The position numbers and the translations under genes were made by a program. Positions 34,069 through 44,622 of a stretch of 64,000 nt of DNA are shown here, in pieces. This stretch comes from Echria macrotheca (Eukaryota; Ascomycota; Sordariomycetes; Sordariales; Schizotheciaceae). Location of the stretch: positions 992,001 through 1,056,000 of the forward strand of contig MU839832.1 in assembly GCA_030411725.1 (NCBI GenBank), in the 5' to 3' direction. The notes under the pieces are model-generated. The model did no database searches and was not told the DNA's origin. It was given only the letters and a program-made list of their open reading frames with translations. Within the stretch, counting starts at the first letter, position 1; every line of letters begins with the position of its first letter.

Positions 34069-35747
34069 TCAATCCCCCCGCGGCCTCATCCGCACCCACA
34101 ATGGCGGCTTGGTCATGGAATGAAACACCTTCATCCTCCTCATCCGCCCATCCAGACCCCATACCATATTTTCCCCCAAATGCCGATCCGTATCCAGATC
34201 CAGATCAAACCTCCACAGCAGATGAGCCGCAATCAGCCGCATCTCCATCAGCGCCAGGTTCCGCCCGATACACACCCTCGGCCCGTTCCCAAACGGCACC
34301 GACGCGCCCAGCTTGTCTCCTTGATCTTCTATCCATCGCTCCGGTTTGAATGAGTCGGGTTCGTGGAAGTTCAACTCGGAGTGGGTGGATGACCAGGGAG
34401 ATACCGCTACCGTCGTCCCGGCCGGGACAAATTGTCCGTCGATGGTTGCTCCGCCAGGAGGTACAATTCGCTGCTGGCTCGCTGGCGAAGGGGGGAAGAG
34501 GCGAAGGGCCTCGAGGAGTGTGGCTTCTAGGTATTTTAGGGTAAGTACCTTGTCCCATTTTATTTCTTCGACTCCCGAGAACGCGGATCTGATCTCTGAT
34601 GTGAGGGTGGTGTAGACGTCGGGGTGGGTGCACACGTAATACGTCCAGCCCGTCAGAGCTGTGGCCGTGGTATCTGTACCCGCACTGATAAATAGCGCCA
34701 TGTTGAGCACAATCTCCGTCTGTGAGAGCTGTTTCGAGGACTCGCTGTTCAGAATGTGGTAGATGAAGTCGACATGGTCTCTTCGTTCCGGGTCGGCTAG
34801 TCGACGGAGTGTTTTCTCGCGCGAGTTGGCGAGGTGGATCTTACGCCAGTCGGCTGCGCTCTTCGGGACAAAAAGGTATGTGAGGAGAGATTCGAACCAT
34901 GTTCCGACACCTGAGATCCGGCGGATTGCTTGTGTCCAGGTCGCCGCGACGAAGACGTTGATCACCGAGGTGGACCATTCGGTCGCGCGTGCTTGGTCGA
35001 GACAGCCGAACGGCTCGGCGAAGCAGAGTTCGCCCATCGTGTCGAATGCTAGATACGTGTCTGCCACACACAAGTTAGACCGATAGCCAGAGAAGGGATG
35101 GAAGGCAATTCTTACACCAGTCGCCCACGTCCACAGCCTCGTCTCGCGCCGCCATCTCAACCAATCTGTCCAGAAACTTGTTGATATGCATCTGCACCAA
35201 CTCCTCATGATGGACCAGCGCGCTATTGGTAAACAGATACCCCAGTGCCCGCCGCTGACGCGCGTGGTCCTTGTTGAGGGCCAAACTGACCCCCGTCTGG
35301 CCGTTGACGCTGCCCACCGCACCGAGGAAGATGGGGCTCTTCTCCATGTTTAGGCCGCCTTTCTGTTACAGCCGTCATGTCAGCATTCTGCTTCACCGGG
35401 CTTTGTGATGACATACCCTGAGTCCGTAGATCTCCTCGCGCGCCTCGACGCTAACGAAGCTCAGCTCGTTGGGCGAGACACGCACCACCGGACCATATTT
35501 CTCGTGCAGGGAGCGATAGTAGACATGTTGGTTTCCTGTTACCAGGGCAAACGCGGCTGGAAGCTCCGAGATGCTGTTGAGCCAGGGGCCGGGGATGGAG
35601 CGGAGAGGATGGAAATATCGTCGTTGGACAATCTGGAAGGAGAGCCACAGGACAAGCTGGAAGAGTTAGCCCGGGGCTCGTGAGGACAGATAGGGAGTTT
35701 ACGAAAACGGCAGCTGCGACCAAAAATGATGGCAGAGAAAATAACAT
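34069..35747 (-). CDS. Cytochrome P450 monooxygenase, 507 aa
   Basis: Membrane-anchored P450 with four exons: 35747-35703, 35656-35417, 35362-35116, 35060-34069 (1524 nt, in frame). The N-terminal anchor MLFSLPSFLVAAAVFLVLWL is split by the first intron and followed by RRYFHPLRSIPGPW, the hinge typical of fungal P450s. YGPVVRVSPNEL is the N-terminal strand block, the I-helix is ISAGTDTTATAL, ExxR lies in EALRLFPPSP, and PFGNGPRVCIGRNLA contains the haem Cys441. Introns have GTAAAC, GTATGT and GTAAGA donors. It resembles the benzoate-hydroxylase or biosynthetic type of P450 found in fungal metabolite clusters. It is divergent from the methyltransferase gene across 399 bp. The substrate is unknown. 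Confidence 0.92.
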
Positions 35748-36146
35748 GGTTGGTCAAATTTCTTGGCAAATAGGGGTTCTGTGAGGGTGCGATATCGGCA
35801 TACTGACGAAGCAACTGTACCTTGCAAGTAGCCACAGCCGTCAGCAGCCATTTTCTCTATTTGTCTTTGAAGCACAAAGAATGACATCCGCAGAAGTAAC
35901 TCCGCTGCGACGTTCATCCCAAAGTAACCCGGCCAACATGCTCAAACTGTCTCGCTGCAGTTCTTGCAGTGACACATGCAGGGAAGTGGATCCCCGCCGA
36001 CGATGTTCTAGACCCAAGCCACCTCAAGTACCAAGTACTTGTACAGGTACATCGGGGTACCGTTCCTTTCCATTACCACATAAAGCCACACATCTCACAC
36101 TGGACCACTGGTTCTAGTATCGTTCTCAGAAAAGCACAGAACCAAA
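35748..36146. promoter_or_regulatory. Shared divergent promoter of P450 and methyltransferase
   Basis: The 399 bp between the two start codons must hold both promoters. It contains several GGTAC/GTACC-type short motifs (for example ACAGGTACATCGGGGTACC at about 36040-36060), and GTACTTGTAC forms a small palindrome at about 36034. A cluster-specific regulator site is possible, but no consensus can be assigned by eye. Confidence 0.5.
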
Positions 36147-36923
36147 ATGGGCGACACAAGAGAGCTCGCCGAGGGCTACACGCTCGCCAACGACACACAA
36201 TACAATGCCGGGCTCTTCCTCCTCTCCAGACTCGATATCCAACCGGGCATGCACGTCCTCGATGTCGGCTGTGGCCCTGGCAACCTGACGGCCTACATCG
36301 CGCGCCTCGTCGGGGACGGCGGGCGCGTAGTCGGCATCGACCCGAGCGAGGAGCGACTCGCCATCGCCAAATCTCTCCCCGATAGACAGCTGTCCTTTTT
36401 CCAGGGCAAGGCCGAGGACCTCTCCCGTTTCGAAAGTGGAAGCTTCGACGTGGTCTTTGTCAACTCGACGCTGCACTGGGTCCAGGACCAGCCCAGAGCC
36501 ATGAGGGAGTTTGCGCGCGTGCTGAGGCCCGGAGGTCAGCTCGGCATCTCGGGCGGGTCGGGCGACTTTGTGGCCATCCACGAGCGGATCAAGGCGGATG
36601 TGCTCGGGCGCGAGCCGTTTTCTGCTTACCAGGAGGTCGAACCACCCCGGTTCCTGAAGCGGGCCGAACTCGAGGGTCTGCTGGAGGCTGCGGGGTTTCG
36701 GGAGAGGACGATTGTGGTGAACAATATTGTCAAGAAGGCGAGGGATGCGGACGACATGATTGATTGGTTGGATACCAGCTCGTCGGGCAAGACGTACGGG
36801 GGCATTCCGCTGGAGCTGCGGCCGCGGGCGAGGGAGCTGATGAAACGCGAGTGGGAACCATTTGTGACGGATGAGGGGATCAAGATGGACATGGAGCTGC
36901 TGGTCACGGTTGCGGTTAGGTAA
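36147..36923 (+). CDS. SAM-dependent class I methyltransferase, 258 aa
   Basis: Single-exon methyltransferase of the UbiE/Methyltransf_11 type. SAM-binding motif I is HVLDVGCGPGNLTAYI at about residues 36-51, with the acidic residue ending strand 2 in VVGIDPSEERLAIA, motif post-I near KAEDLSRF, and motif IV FDVVFVNSTLHWV. REFARVLRPGGQLGISG matches the late motif. Length fits the family (about 250-280). The C-terminal half, past DFVAIHERIK, is the substrate-recognition region and gives no specific hint. It sits head-to-head with the P450 and 333 bp upstream of the MFS transporter on the same strand, consistent with co-regulation as a small metabolic cluster. It may methylate N, O or C. Confidence 0.9.
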   Translation: MGDTRELAEGYTLANDTQYNAGLFLLSRLDIQPGMHVLDVGCGPGNLTAYIARLVGDGGRVVGIDPSEERLAIAKSLPDRQLSFFQGKAEDLSRFESGSFDVVFVNSTLHWVQDQPRAMREFARVLRPGGQLGISGGSGDFVAIHERIKADVLGREPFSAYQEVEPPRFLKRAELEGLLEAAGFRERTIVVNNIVKKARDADDMIDWLDTSSSGKTYGGIPLELRPRARELMKREWEPFVTDEGIKMDMELLVTVAVR

Positions 36924-37255
36924 TAGATGTATCTAATAGACCTGCATCACCGTTGAAGGAAGCGGGTGAGAAATCTTGGCGTTTTTGTATGTTCAATCAC
37001 GCAATTATCGGCTGAGTCCCGTGATTCGACACCGAGAGCCTGTGAGAGGATTTGAGCATGTTAATGACAGGGGGTGTATATGCCGCTGCTTGTGCATATT
37101 CGCATCGGATGTACTCCGGGCTGGCCCTCCCGCTGCCGCCGCACCCCGATTTGGCAGGAGTGTGTCAAGCCGTTTGCAAGCACCCGAGATCTGAGATTGG
37201 CGATTGATCTTGTTCGTCCACCACTCGGCATGAGGCTGCACATCGACGACCCGTG

Positions 37256-38863
37256 ATGGCGACCAATTCAGAACAAATCCTCGACCACGAGAGCGGCACG
37301 GCGAGCTCCAGGCAAGTCACGCTGAAATGCGAACCCACGACGACGCCGGAATACACGGTCTGGTGGGATGAGCCCGAGAACTTGGACCCGGCAAACCCCC
37401 TAAACTGGTCGCCGGCGCGGAAATGGGCAAACATCATCACCCTGTCGGTCATCAGCTTCCTGGTGTTTGTCGCCTCAGTCCTTTCCTTGCGCAAAAAGAA
37501 CTGACCAAGATGCGAGACCGCTTGTCTCGGCCATGATGGCCCCGGCCGTTCAGGAAATCATGGCAGACTTGGACACCGATTCAACCCTCTTCGCCACCTT
37601 TTCGGTATCCATCTTCGTCCTCGGCTTCGCGTCCGGGCCTCTCCTTCTCGCGCCGCTGAGCGAGCTCTACGGCCGCGCCATCGTTTACAATGTGACCAAC
37701 GCGCTGTTCCTGCTATTCACAGTGCTCTGCGGCCAGGCCACAAGTCCTGGGTCGTTTCTTGCGCTGCGGTTCCTCTCGGGATTCGTCGGCGTGGCCACGA
37801 TTACCATTGGCTCCGGGACGATTGCGGATTTGATGCCGCGGGACAAGAGAGGGAAGGCCGTCTCGGCGTGGGCTGTTGGCACCATCTTGGGGCCCATGAT
37901 CGGGCCTATCGTGGGTGGGTATGTAGCCGAGGCGGCAGGCTGGAGGTGGATGTTTCACGTCATGACAATAGTCGTATGTCTTGTCAGTCTAAGGTACCGC
38001 CTTTTCTTGGTGACTAATGGAGGGTTCAGGTCGGCGTGGTAAATCTGGTCGCCGCGTTTATTCTGCGTGAGACATACCCGCAGGTCTTGCTGGAACGCAA
38101 AGCAGCACGACTCCGAAAACAAACGGGAAACCCAAACTACCGATCGCGTCTCGCAACGGACGAGACACCAAGAGAGTTGTTCCTTTGCAGCATTGTGAGA
38201 CCTAGTACGATGCTTCTTTGCTGTCCGATCGTCACAATCCTCTGCACGTATGTGGCTGTTCTGTATGGCACGTTGTATTTGCTCTTCGCGACGTACTCGT
38301 TCGTCTTCAAGCAAGTATACGGCTTCTCGACGTCTGCTGCCGGGCTGGTGTTTATAGCTGGAGCTCTGGGCACGCTCCTCGGGCTATTCTACATGTCCCA
38401 GCTCAGTGACAGCGCCGTTAAGAAACGTGTCGCGACGGGGAAGCCAGCTCGCCCTGAAGACCGGCTACCACTGCTCATCACTATTCCTGGGGCCTTGACA
38501 TTTCCGGCTGGCTTGTTTGTCTACGGCTGGACGGTCGAGGCCCAAGTTCACTGGATTGTTCCGCAGATTGGTACAGCTATTACCGGATTTGGATCCATCC
38601 TGATATTCATTGGCATCCAGACGTATCTCATTGACGCATTTGAGGAGTACGCGGCCAGCGCAGTGGGGGCCAATGCTGTCCTGAGAGGACTGGCCGGGGC
38701 ATTACTGCCATTGAGCGGACTAAAGCTGTATGACACTTTGGGTTGGGGATGGGGGAACAGCCTGCTGGGATTTCTGTCTCTGGCGTTGGCCCCGGTGCCG
38801 GTTCTGTTTGGCATGTATGGACACAGAATTCGGAATCTTAGGGGATTTCAAGTCAAGGTTTAA
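37256..38863 (+). CDS. MFS transporter, DHA1-type drug:H+ antiporter, 499 aa
   Basis: Twelve-helix plasma-membrane exporter. Three exons: 37256-37464, 37517-37973, 38030-38863 (1500 nt, in frame). The cytosolic N-terminus ends WDEPENLDPANPLNWSPARKW, the usual pre-TM1 signature of fungal DHA1 pumps. The first intron (donor GTTTGT, branch CTGAC, acceptor GCGAG) joins ISFLV to PLVSAMMAPAVQEIM. Motif A is LLLAPLSELYGR between helices 2 and 3. Motif C-like glycines lie in GTILGPMIGPIVGGYVAEAAGW, diagnostic of antiporters. The second intron (GTATGT...TTCAG) lies after HVMTIV. The central loop and helices 7-12 are complete. As neighbour of a P450, methyltransferase and opine-dehydrogenase-like enzyme it is a good candidate exporter of their product. 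Confidence 0.9.
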
Positions 38864-38948
38864 TCCGATAGAGCTTGTGCAGAGATAAAAGACATGCCCT
38901 ATAAATAAAAGCTTCGAATGCTACCTGCATGATGATAGACGTATGACG

Positions 38949-40106
38949 CTATAACCGGGGTTGACTGACAACAACATCCTGCGGTTGCGTGACAACCTCC
39001 TCCTGCACACCCTTCCCGAACCGCGCGATCAACTCGGCCCGCGACATTTTGTCTAGGTTTAGTTTCCGCAAATTCCTCCCACCCTCAAAATAATCCACCC
39101 CCGTCGCCATCCCCGCCAGCGTGATGATGGCCCCGATAGGCGCCGCATCGACCCCGAGCTTCTCGGCCAGACCAAACCAGCAGACCAACAAATCCGGCAC
39201 GTCCTCCGAGATATTCCGGTTGGCCATGCTATCCGGCGCGCGCAGGTCCCGATGGGGAGGCGACTCCCGCGCGAGCCGCACGTAGTCGGTAAACGCCTGG
39301 CCGTAGCACTCGTTGGACACGTCGATGGCGCGCTGCAGGTCGAAGCCGAGCGCGTCGCCGATGCGCACCCGCACCCGGTCTAGGGCTTCCATTGTGTTTG
39401 CGACCGAGCGGGTCAGCCCTTCGCGGTACAGCAGGAAATCGGAGGCGGGAGACTCGACGCGGCCGGCGTTGAGGAGCATCATGGCTGGGTGGAAGATGCC
39501 GTTTATGTTGTCGAGGGAGACTTGGAGGACTGAGGCGCACCATTTTAGGGATGTGCCTGGGAAGATGGTGGTTTGGATTGTTTGGTGTATTGATGGGTCC
39601 GAGGAAATCCGAGAGGGAGGGGAGAGACGCGAAAGGGGCGCGATGGTGAGGGTCTGTTTCTTGCCCATTATTGTTACGCGGTTGGCTGTCATGCGGCATG
39701 AGTACGGCGAGAGGTTAGTCTCGAGGATGTAGGCTGCGTTGAGGTGCTGGGAGATGAGCGAGAATAAGTTGCCGGGGATGGCGATGATGATGTGGTCGCC
39801 GAGATAAAAGGGGCCGAGGGCCGAGAGGATTGTTTCTTGGCCGGTTGAGGGGACCGTCAAGACCAACAGGGGGGAGAAGGCGAGGGCTTCGGATATCGAG
39901 GTTGTGATGCGGATGCGGGTGGTGGACTGGAAGAGGCCGGTGGTGACGAGGGTGTTGTTGTGCTGGGCGACGGCGGCGGCGTGGCCGGGGTGGGATGGGT
40001 GGGTGTACATCAGCACGGGGGTGCCGCGGCTCTGGAGGTCGGCGGCGAGGGCGAAGCCGGCTGGGCCGGCGCCGATGATGGAGACGGCTGGCTTTTGGAG
40101 GTCCAT
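38949..40106 (-). CDS. Opine/octopine dehydrogenase-like NAD(P)-dependent enzyme, 385 aa
   Basis: Two-domain oxidoreductase. The N-terminal Rossmann fold starts at once: VSIIGAGPAGFALAADLQSR (GxGxxGxxxAxxL). The C-terminal helical part has the block typical of NAD/NADP octopine/nopaline dehydrogenases: GIFHPAMMLLNAGRVES, with the conserved His that acts as catalytic base in octopine and CENDH-type enzymes, then LLYREGLTRSVANTMEALDR. Family members join an amino acid to an alpha-keto acid by reductive condensation. I prefer ATG 40106 because the Rossmann strand begins eight residues later; an in-frame ATG at 40220 would add 38 residues. It converges on the MFS gene, with 85 bp between stops. 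Ketopantoate-reductase-like members are the main alternative. Confidence 0.8.
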   Translation of the reverse strand: MDLQKPAVSIIGAGPAGFALAADLQSRGTPVLMYTHPSHPGHAAAVAQHNNTLVTTGLFQSTTRIRITTSISEALAFSPLLVLTVPSTGQETILSALGPFYLGDHIIIAIPGNLFSLISQHLNAAYILETNLSPYSCRMTANRVTIMGKKQTLTIAPLSRLSPPSRISSDPSIHQTIQTTIFPGTSLKWCASVLQVSLDNINGIFHPAMMLLNAGRVESPASDFLLYREGLTRSVANTMEALDRVRVRIGDALGFDLQRAIDVSNECYGQAFTDYVRLARESPPHRDLRAPDSMANRNISEDVPDLLVCWFGLAEKLGVDAAPIGAIITLAGMATGVDYFEGGRNLRKLNLDKMSRAELIARFGKGVQEEVVTQPQDVVVSQPRL

Positions 40107-40220
40107 GGCCTGTGCTTTGCTGGAATGCCCTGAAGTTCCTTGGCAGTGCCTGGAGGCATTGGGGTTGGATCTGAAAGCTGCATAAATAGATCGGGGCAAA
40201 GGGGTGTGTGTCCCTGACAT

Positions 40221-40584
40221 TCTAGATCCACCGGTAGATCATGCCGATTCGGGATGACAGCTCATCATCCCGACCTCGGGGTCCAACTGCCGCGGAGACC
40301 TATCTGCTGCGGGTGAGCAAGTTTGCTCTATTTAGGGGTGTCTGAGTGTGATTTGGGGTGAAGCTGGCGGCCGGTGTCATGCGCCAAGGCGGACTTACAG
40401 ACTCGAGGGATACCCAACACCTGGTCAGGGAGCACCAGAAGATTATCTTGAGGCTTTTTAGGCGTGTTAACCAACTTCTCCTTGTCTAGGACCACCTCGA
40501 TCAAGAAACATCAACATGGAGCGAATGTAGATTTCCACTTGGTGCTCTAGATATATGGTCATGTCCAAAAGTATACCCAAACAA
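40221..40584. other. Short intergenic gap
   Basis: Promoter of the opine-dehydrogenase-like gene and 3' end of the reductase gene, both minus. An AT motif (CTATTTATG on minus at about 40186) lies about 80 bp before the preferred start at 40106, and only downstream of the alternative start at 40220, which favours the shorter protein. Confidence 0.4.
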
Positions 40585-42944
40585 CTACCAAGCAAACGTC
40601 TCCTCTACCAGCTCAACCCGGAACCCGTCCCTTACACAGTCGACAACCTGCTTCGTGACCTCATCCGCCATCCCACCCGGTGCACAAACGAGAACGGCGG
40701 TTTGCTTTCCATTCTCGACCGCGCCCCTGAGCACATCCCTGATGACCATTCGTCCCGTGCCAACGACATCCTCAGCATCGGCCGCTGACCCGGCCCCGTC
40801 ATCGGTCTTGTCAGCAGTTCTACCGCCACCGGTATACCAGAGGGAATACTCCAGGCCCTCTCCAAGAAAATTTCGCCTGACGTAGTCTATCAGGACCCTC
40901 TCACGCGCTGACCATGCCAAGATAACCCTTTTTCCTCTTGGAGCAAAATCTTGAAGAAACCCAAGGATATGGGTGATCCCGATTCCGCCAGCAATGCAGA
41001 GCACAGTATCGGCCGCATAGAGCGGGGCTAGCGCAGCGCGGTGGCCACCGTACGGTCCTTCGGCATAGACCTTGACCTCTGCTGTTCCCGACTCGGAAAT
41101 CCGCCGCCGCAAACCAGACGTCATCCCTTTGTGCACCCGTACGAGAAACGTGACCGATGGTTTCTGGTTGTGCTGGATCTGCGCGTGTTTCACGGCGACC
41201 CCCTTCTCGCCCGCCTCAACCGCTGCGGGCTCCGGGCTTGTCGAGACATGGGTTTTATGGGAAGAAGTCCACCGCGCAACACTAAAGGGGTGACTCTCCC
41301 ATACCTTGCCCAGGCCGGCAAGATACAAAAAGCTGTGCTGTGCCGGACCGAAGCCGGTCGTGGTTCGCGGGAACACGGTGATCTGCATGATATCCCGGTC
41401 TCCGTCGCTGCAGACCAACTCCAGCTCGGCTTGAGATCCGAGGATCGGATTGTAGATTAAGACTCTGACAAAACGGGCGAGCCGGTCGGCGCCCCAGAAA
41501 GCAAAACACAAGTACAGCCAGACCTGGTAGCCGTAGTCAAAGCCGAAATGGGGGACCAGGTGGTACCAGCACCCGACCAGCGCAAGAATGACCAGGACGA
41601 TATGCAGAGCCAGAAAGGTTTCGTAAAGCTGCAGACGGAGAGGGAATATGGCGACGGTTGCAGCGAGAGAGAGGGCTATGGTGGCAATAATTCCCCACCA
41701 CTTCTGCCGTTAGCATGCTTATTAGCGAAAAAGGAACCGAAAGGACATACGTAAAACGGCATAGCAGCCTCGGCAGCATACGCCTCTGCGCCGCCATATC
41801 CCGGCTGAAAGTACGCCGCCGTGTAAGCGATCGAGTGTACGATGGCCTCGAAAACAGCCAGTCGGGCAGTCCACCGGTGCAGAACGAGAAAGGTCGTCTG
41901 CGTCCACCCCGTCAAGTTGATCAAAATGTTGTTGCGGCCAGCAAACAGGATGGCGATGCTCATATTAACCAGGCTCAGCGTGCCGGAGCGGTTGCCGACG
42001 TACTCGGCCGTCTCGAACTGCGCCGACATGAACCATATGTTACCTGGCTGGAACGTGCCGAACGAAACGCTGCAAAAGACAACGTTGAGAATGACGAGCA
42101 CAGAGATAAAAAGCGTTAGGACGCGCGAGGGCAGATAGCCGATGCTTGCTGGGAGCGGGTCGAGGCGGCGCTGGCTGAACAGGGCGGGCAGGAACACGGT
42201 CTGCTGGAGCATGGTATACGGCTTGGAGGATTGGATGTGTCGTCGCAGGGCGGGAACTAGAGCAGTCGTCTGGGCGAGGATGCCGGTGATGACAATGATT
42301 CCGATGGTCACGAGATAGAGAATCAGCCTGCGTTCCAGGTTGTTAGCTTCTCTCCGGACACAGCTGCACTCCCGAGGATGCACTCACGAGTACTTGGTGT
42401 GCAGATACTCCTCCCTCGCAAACTCCTTGTACGTGCCGTGCGTCCCAGAGTAGACGTCCTCGTTGACGCGACTCGTGACGTTCAGCCACGTCGCGTCGGC
42501 CGCGAGTTCGTCGGCCGGCGGCTTCGGGGGCAAACTGTCGTCGAGGGTGGGCGTCGCAGCCCCGCCTACGGCGAGTGTCGAGAAACAGGCGGCCTGGCTG
42601 TCACGGGGATATCCGTCGGCATCGCATCTGTCGCGGATGCAAAAGGCCATGGTCTCGAGCCACGGCTTGTTGGTCGCCCGACAATCGTCACTGGTCATTC
42701 CCATTGCCATGTCCCCCATATCTCCCATGTCCATGCCCCCCATGTCTCCATCTCCACCGCCATGGCCGTCGTCAAAGGTGGTGCACGAGAGGTAGAGGGA
42801 CGCGAGCGAGTCGTGGCAAGCCTCGCAGCAGAGGTCTTCGTAGAGAGGGATGCCATAGCCCACGATCCCGTTCTTGCTGGCGGTTGCAGCGGGGATGGTG
42901 GTCCCAGCGAGGAGGAGCGCGAGACCCACGACGGATAGTGTCAT
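40585..42944 (-). CDS. Ferric/cupric-chelate reductase (FRE family), 750 aa
   Basis: Plasma-membrane metalloreductase passing electrons from NADPH through FAD and two haems to extracellular Fe(III) or Cu(II). Three exons: 42944-42388, 42327-41751, 41703-40585 (2253 nt, in frame). Signal peptide MTLSVVGLALLLAG; an extracellular Cys-rich region follows (YEDLCCEACHDSL, FCIRDRCDADG). At residues 58-83 there is an Asp/Met/Gly-rich segment with seven Met in MxM and MxxM spacing. The transmembrane haem domain includes LINLTGWTQTTFLVLHRW and FEAIVHSIAY (haem His). The FAD-binding motif is HPFSVARW; the NADPH glycine motif is LCIAGGIGITHILGFL; CAPGGMADEV is near the end. It is the last member of a five-gene metabolic block, and the Met segment suggests copper handling. 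Confidence 0.92.
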
Positions 42945-43561
42945 GGTCTCCTTCCGTCTGGTGTTCCTAACACGTTGGATTCAGAATGGGGAGTACGATC
43001 TGGTCAAGAAATTCCAGACATCAACGAACAGAACCACTCGCACGAGAAAGCGAAGGAGAAAATCCGGTCTCCAATGAGGAGACTGTGGGTACAGGAAGGT
43101 AACATTCTCAATCTCGTCCCCCAAATAAGAATGCGGCCGGAAATGCATCCCCATGTCGATCGCGGTAAGGAGTAGCGGAGCGGAGCGGGATTTGAGCAAG
43201 TTTTCTGTTTCTTCTTTCGTCGAATGCGTTTGTTTTCGGGACGTCGGATTCGTCCCGGCACTGCAGCACCCCGGATAAACCCAGCGCTGCGACATTCCAT
43301 TTGTACCTGATACTTGCGAATGGACCAATGAGACGCTGCGGGGAGCAAGGGGCGGGAGCAGAATTGAGCTTGTTTCTGCACCCCAACTGTCACCCACGAC
43401 GTGGCGTCGTACCAGGTACGGGGTCATACGAGAGCTAGTTTCGAACAGTCGTTCAAATTATATTGAGCTAAGAAGTTGAAGATGAGTACGCGCCGGTATA
43501 TTCTAACAATTGCGCAACTCAGATCTGAAAACCAAGAGAAAATAAAGTCAAGGATATCTGA
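42945..43561. promoter_or_regulatory. Upstream region of the reductase gene
   Basis: No gene seen. It should carry the promoter of the metalloreductase. I looked for GATA-type iron-regulator sites (HGATAR) and saw AGATCT/GATCTG-like sequences only, with no clustered consensus, so iron regulation is not shown by sequence. Confidence 0.4.
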
Positions 43562-44214
43562 CTACCACGGTATACATACCATCTTGAGTAAATCATCGTC
43601 CTTCAGCTCCGGCAGTGGAAGCTCGCTTTTCGAGCAACGCAACTCGGGCATAATCCAGCGTTTGAAGCTCCTTTTCGACGAGCTCTTTCCCCACACATCA
43701 ACTTTGGCCCGGATGAAAAAGCTCTCGGGCACTGTGTCCAGATCGATGGCGAAGGCAACTGTGATGGCATCCGGTATCCCGCTGTGGGAAGTCTTCTCCT
43801 CGGTGAGATCCCAGAGCGCATAGTCTTTGTTGTAACCCATGCTCCCCGTGATGTGGACTGCGCTTTTAAACTCCACACCTACGGAATGTCCTGTCGTCCA
43901 ATTGATCCCCGCGTTGACTGGTACGTTCGGAAAAGGTCCAACGCCAAAGTTCAGGCCTAGCTGACGATTCTTGGTGTTCTTGACATCAACAAAGGCTATT
44001 TTTGCCCTGTCCCTTCCAGGGCCTGTAGCCTTGATCCGACCGAAACACTCTTTGCAGTCATTGTTGTAGGCTGCCCATGCTTCAATTCTGGCACCGGCAT
44101 ACGGGACATGGGCTTGGTTGGGTTGAGTTGGGGGTGGAAGGGGAGGGGGGGGGGGGTTGTTTCCTCCCCAAGATCAAGAACCAAGGTATATGTATAACTT
44201 CCCACCTCCCCCAT
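43562..44214 (-). pseudogene. Frameshifted gene of an undescribed small-protein family (intact body, broken start)
   Basis: A long frame read on minus from about 44150 to 43562 encodes a globular-looking protein with YAGARIEAWAAYNNDCKECF, KIAFVDVKNTKNRQLGLNFG, VHITGSMGYNKDYALWDLT, VPESFFIRAKVDVWGK and the end LPLPELKDDDLLKMVCIPW. It has no ATG of its own at the 5' end. The only good ATG (44214, MGEVGSYTYTLVLDLG) lies in another frame that meets it at a run of 12 C (44145-44156). A one-base slip in that run, or an unrecognised intron, separates the two. A decayed relative sits at 51.6-51.9 kb. Alternating polar and hydrophobic strands suggest a beta-sandwich, but I recognise no family. Confidence 0.6.
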
Positions 44215-44622
44215 TATAACGAATAGCCAAAGGACGCTTTGGTGAAGCGGTTATTCATAACGGCTTGCAACGATGACGGGGAATAACCTGCCGTGAGCAT
44301 CACCCTACTGTTCCAGGCGTACGCGCGTACGCCGTCTAAGTAGGTTCTTGATCAGGCTCACGGTTCGGTCCGAGTTGCGGTCAGTAAAAACCCCGAAGGC
44401 GGGGGTTTTTCGTGTCCTGGGAATCAGGGTAGCTTTTTTATCTTTTTTTTTTTTTTGGTGTCTGTCCTGTGACTGTCTGACTTTGTTGCAGTCCATTTTT
44501 CCCCACATATCTTCCCAACCGACATCGCCGTCATCTTTACCTATTAGGCTCTCATGTTTGAATTACCTTTAATTATATAATTGGGAATCCATTTGCTCTT
44601 TTACGCTCCTGGCTTTGAGTCG
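44215..44622. other. Intergenic
   Basis: Contains a 14-bp perfect palindrome (CGTACGCGCGTACG) at about 44319-44332 and a T-run of about 14 at about 44442-44455. No gene seen. Confidence 0.5.
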
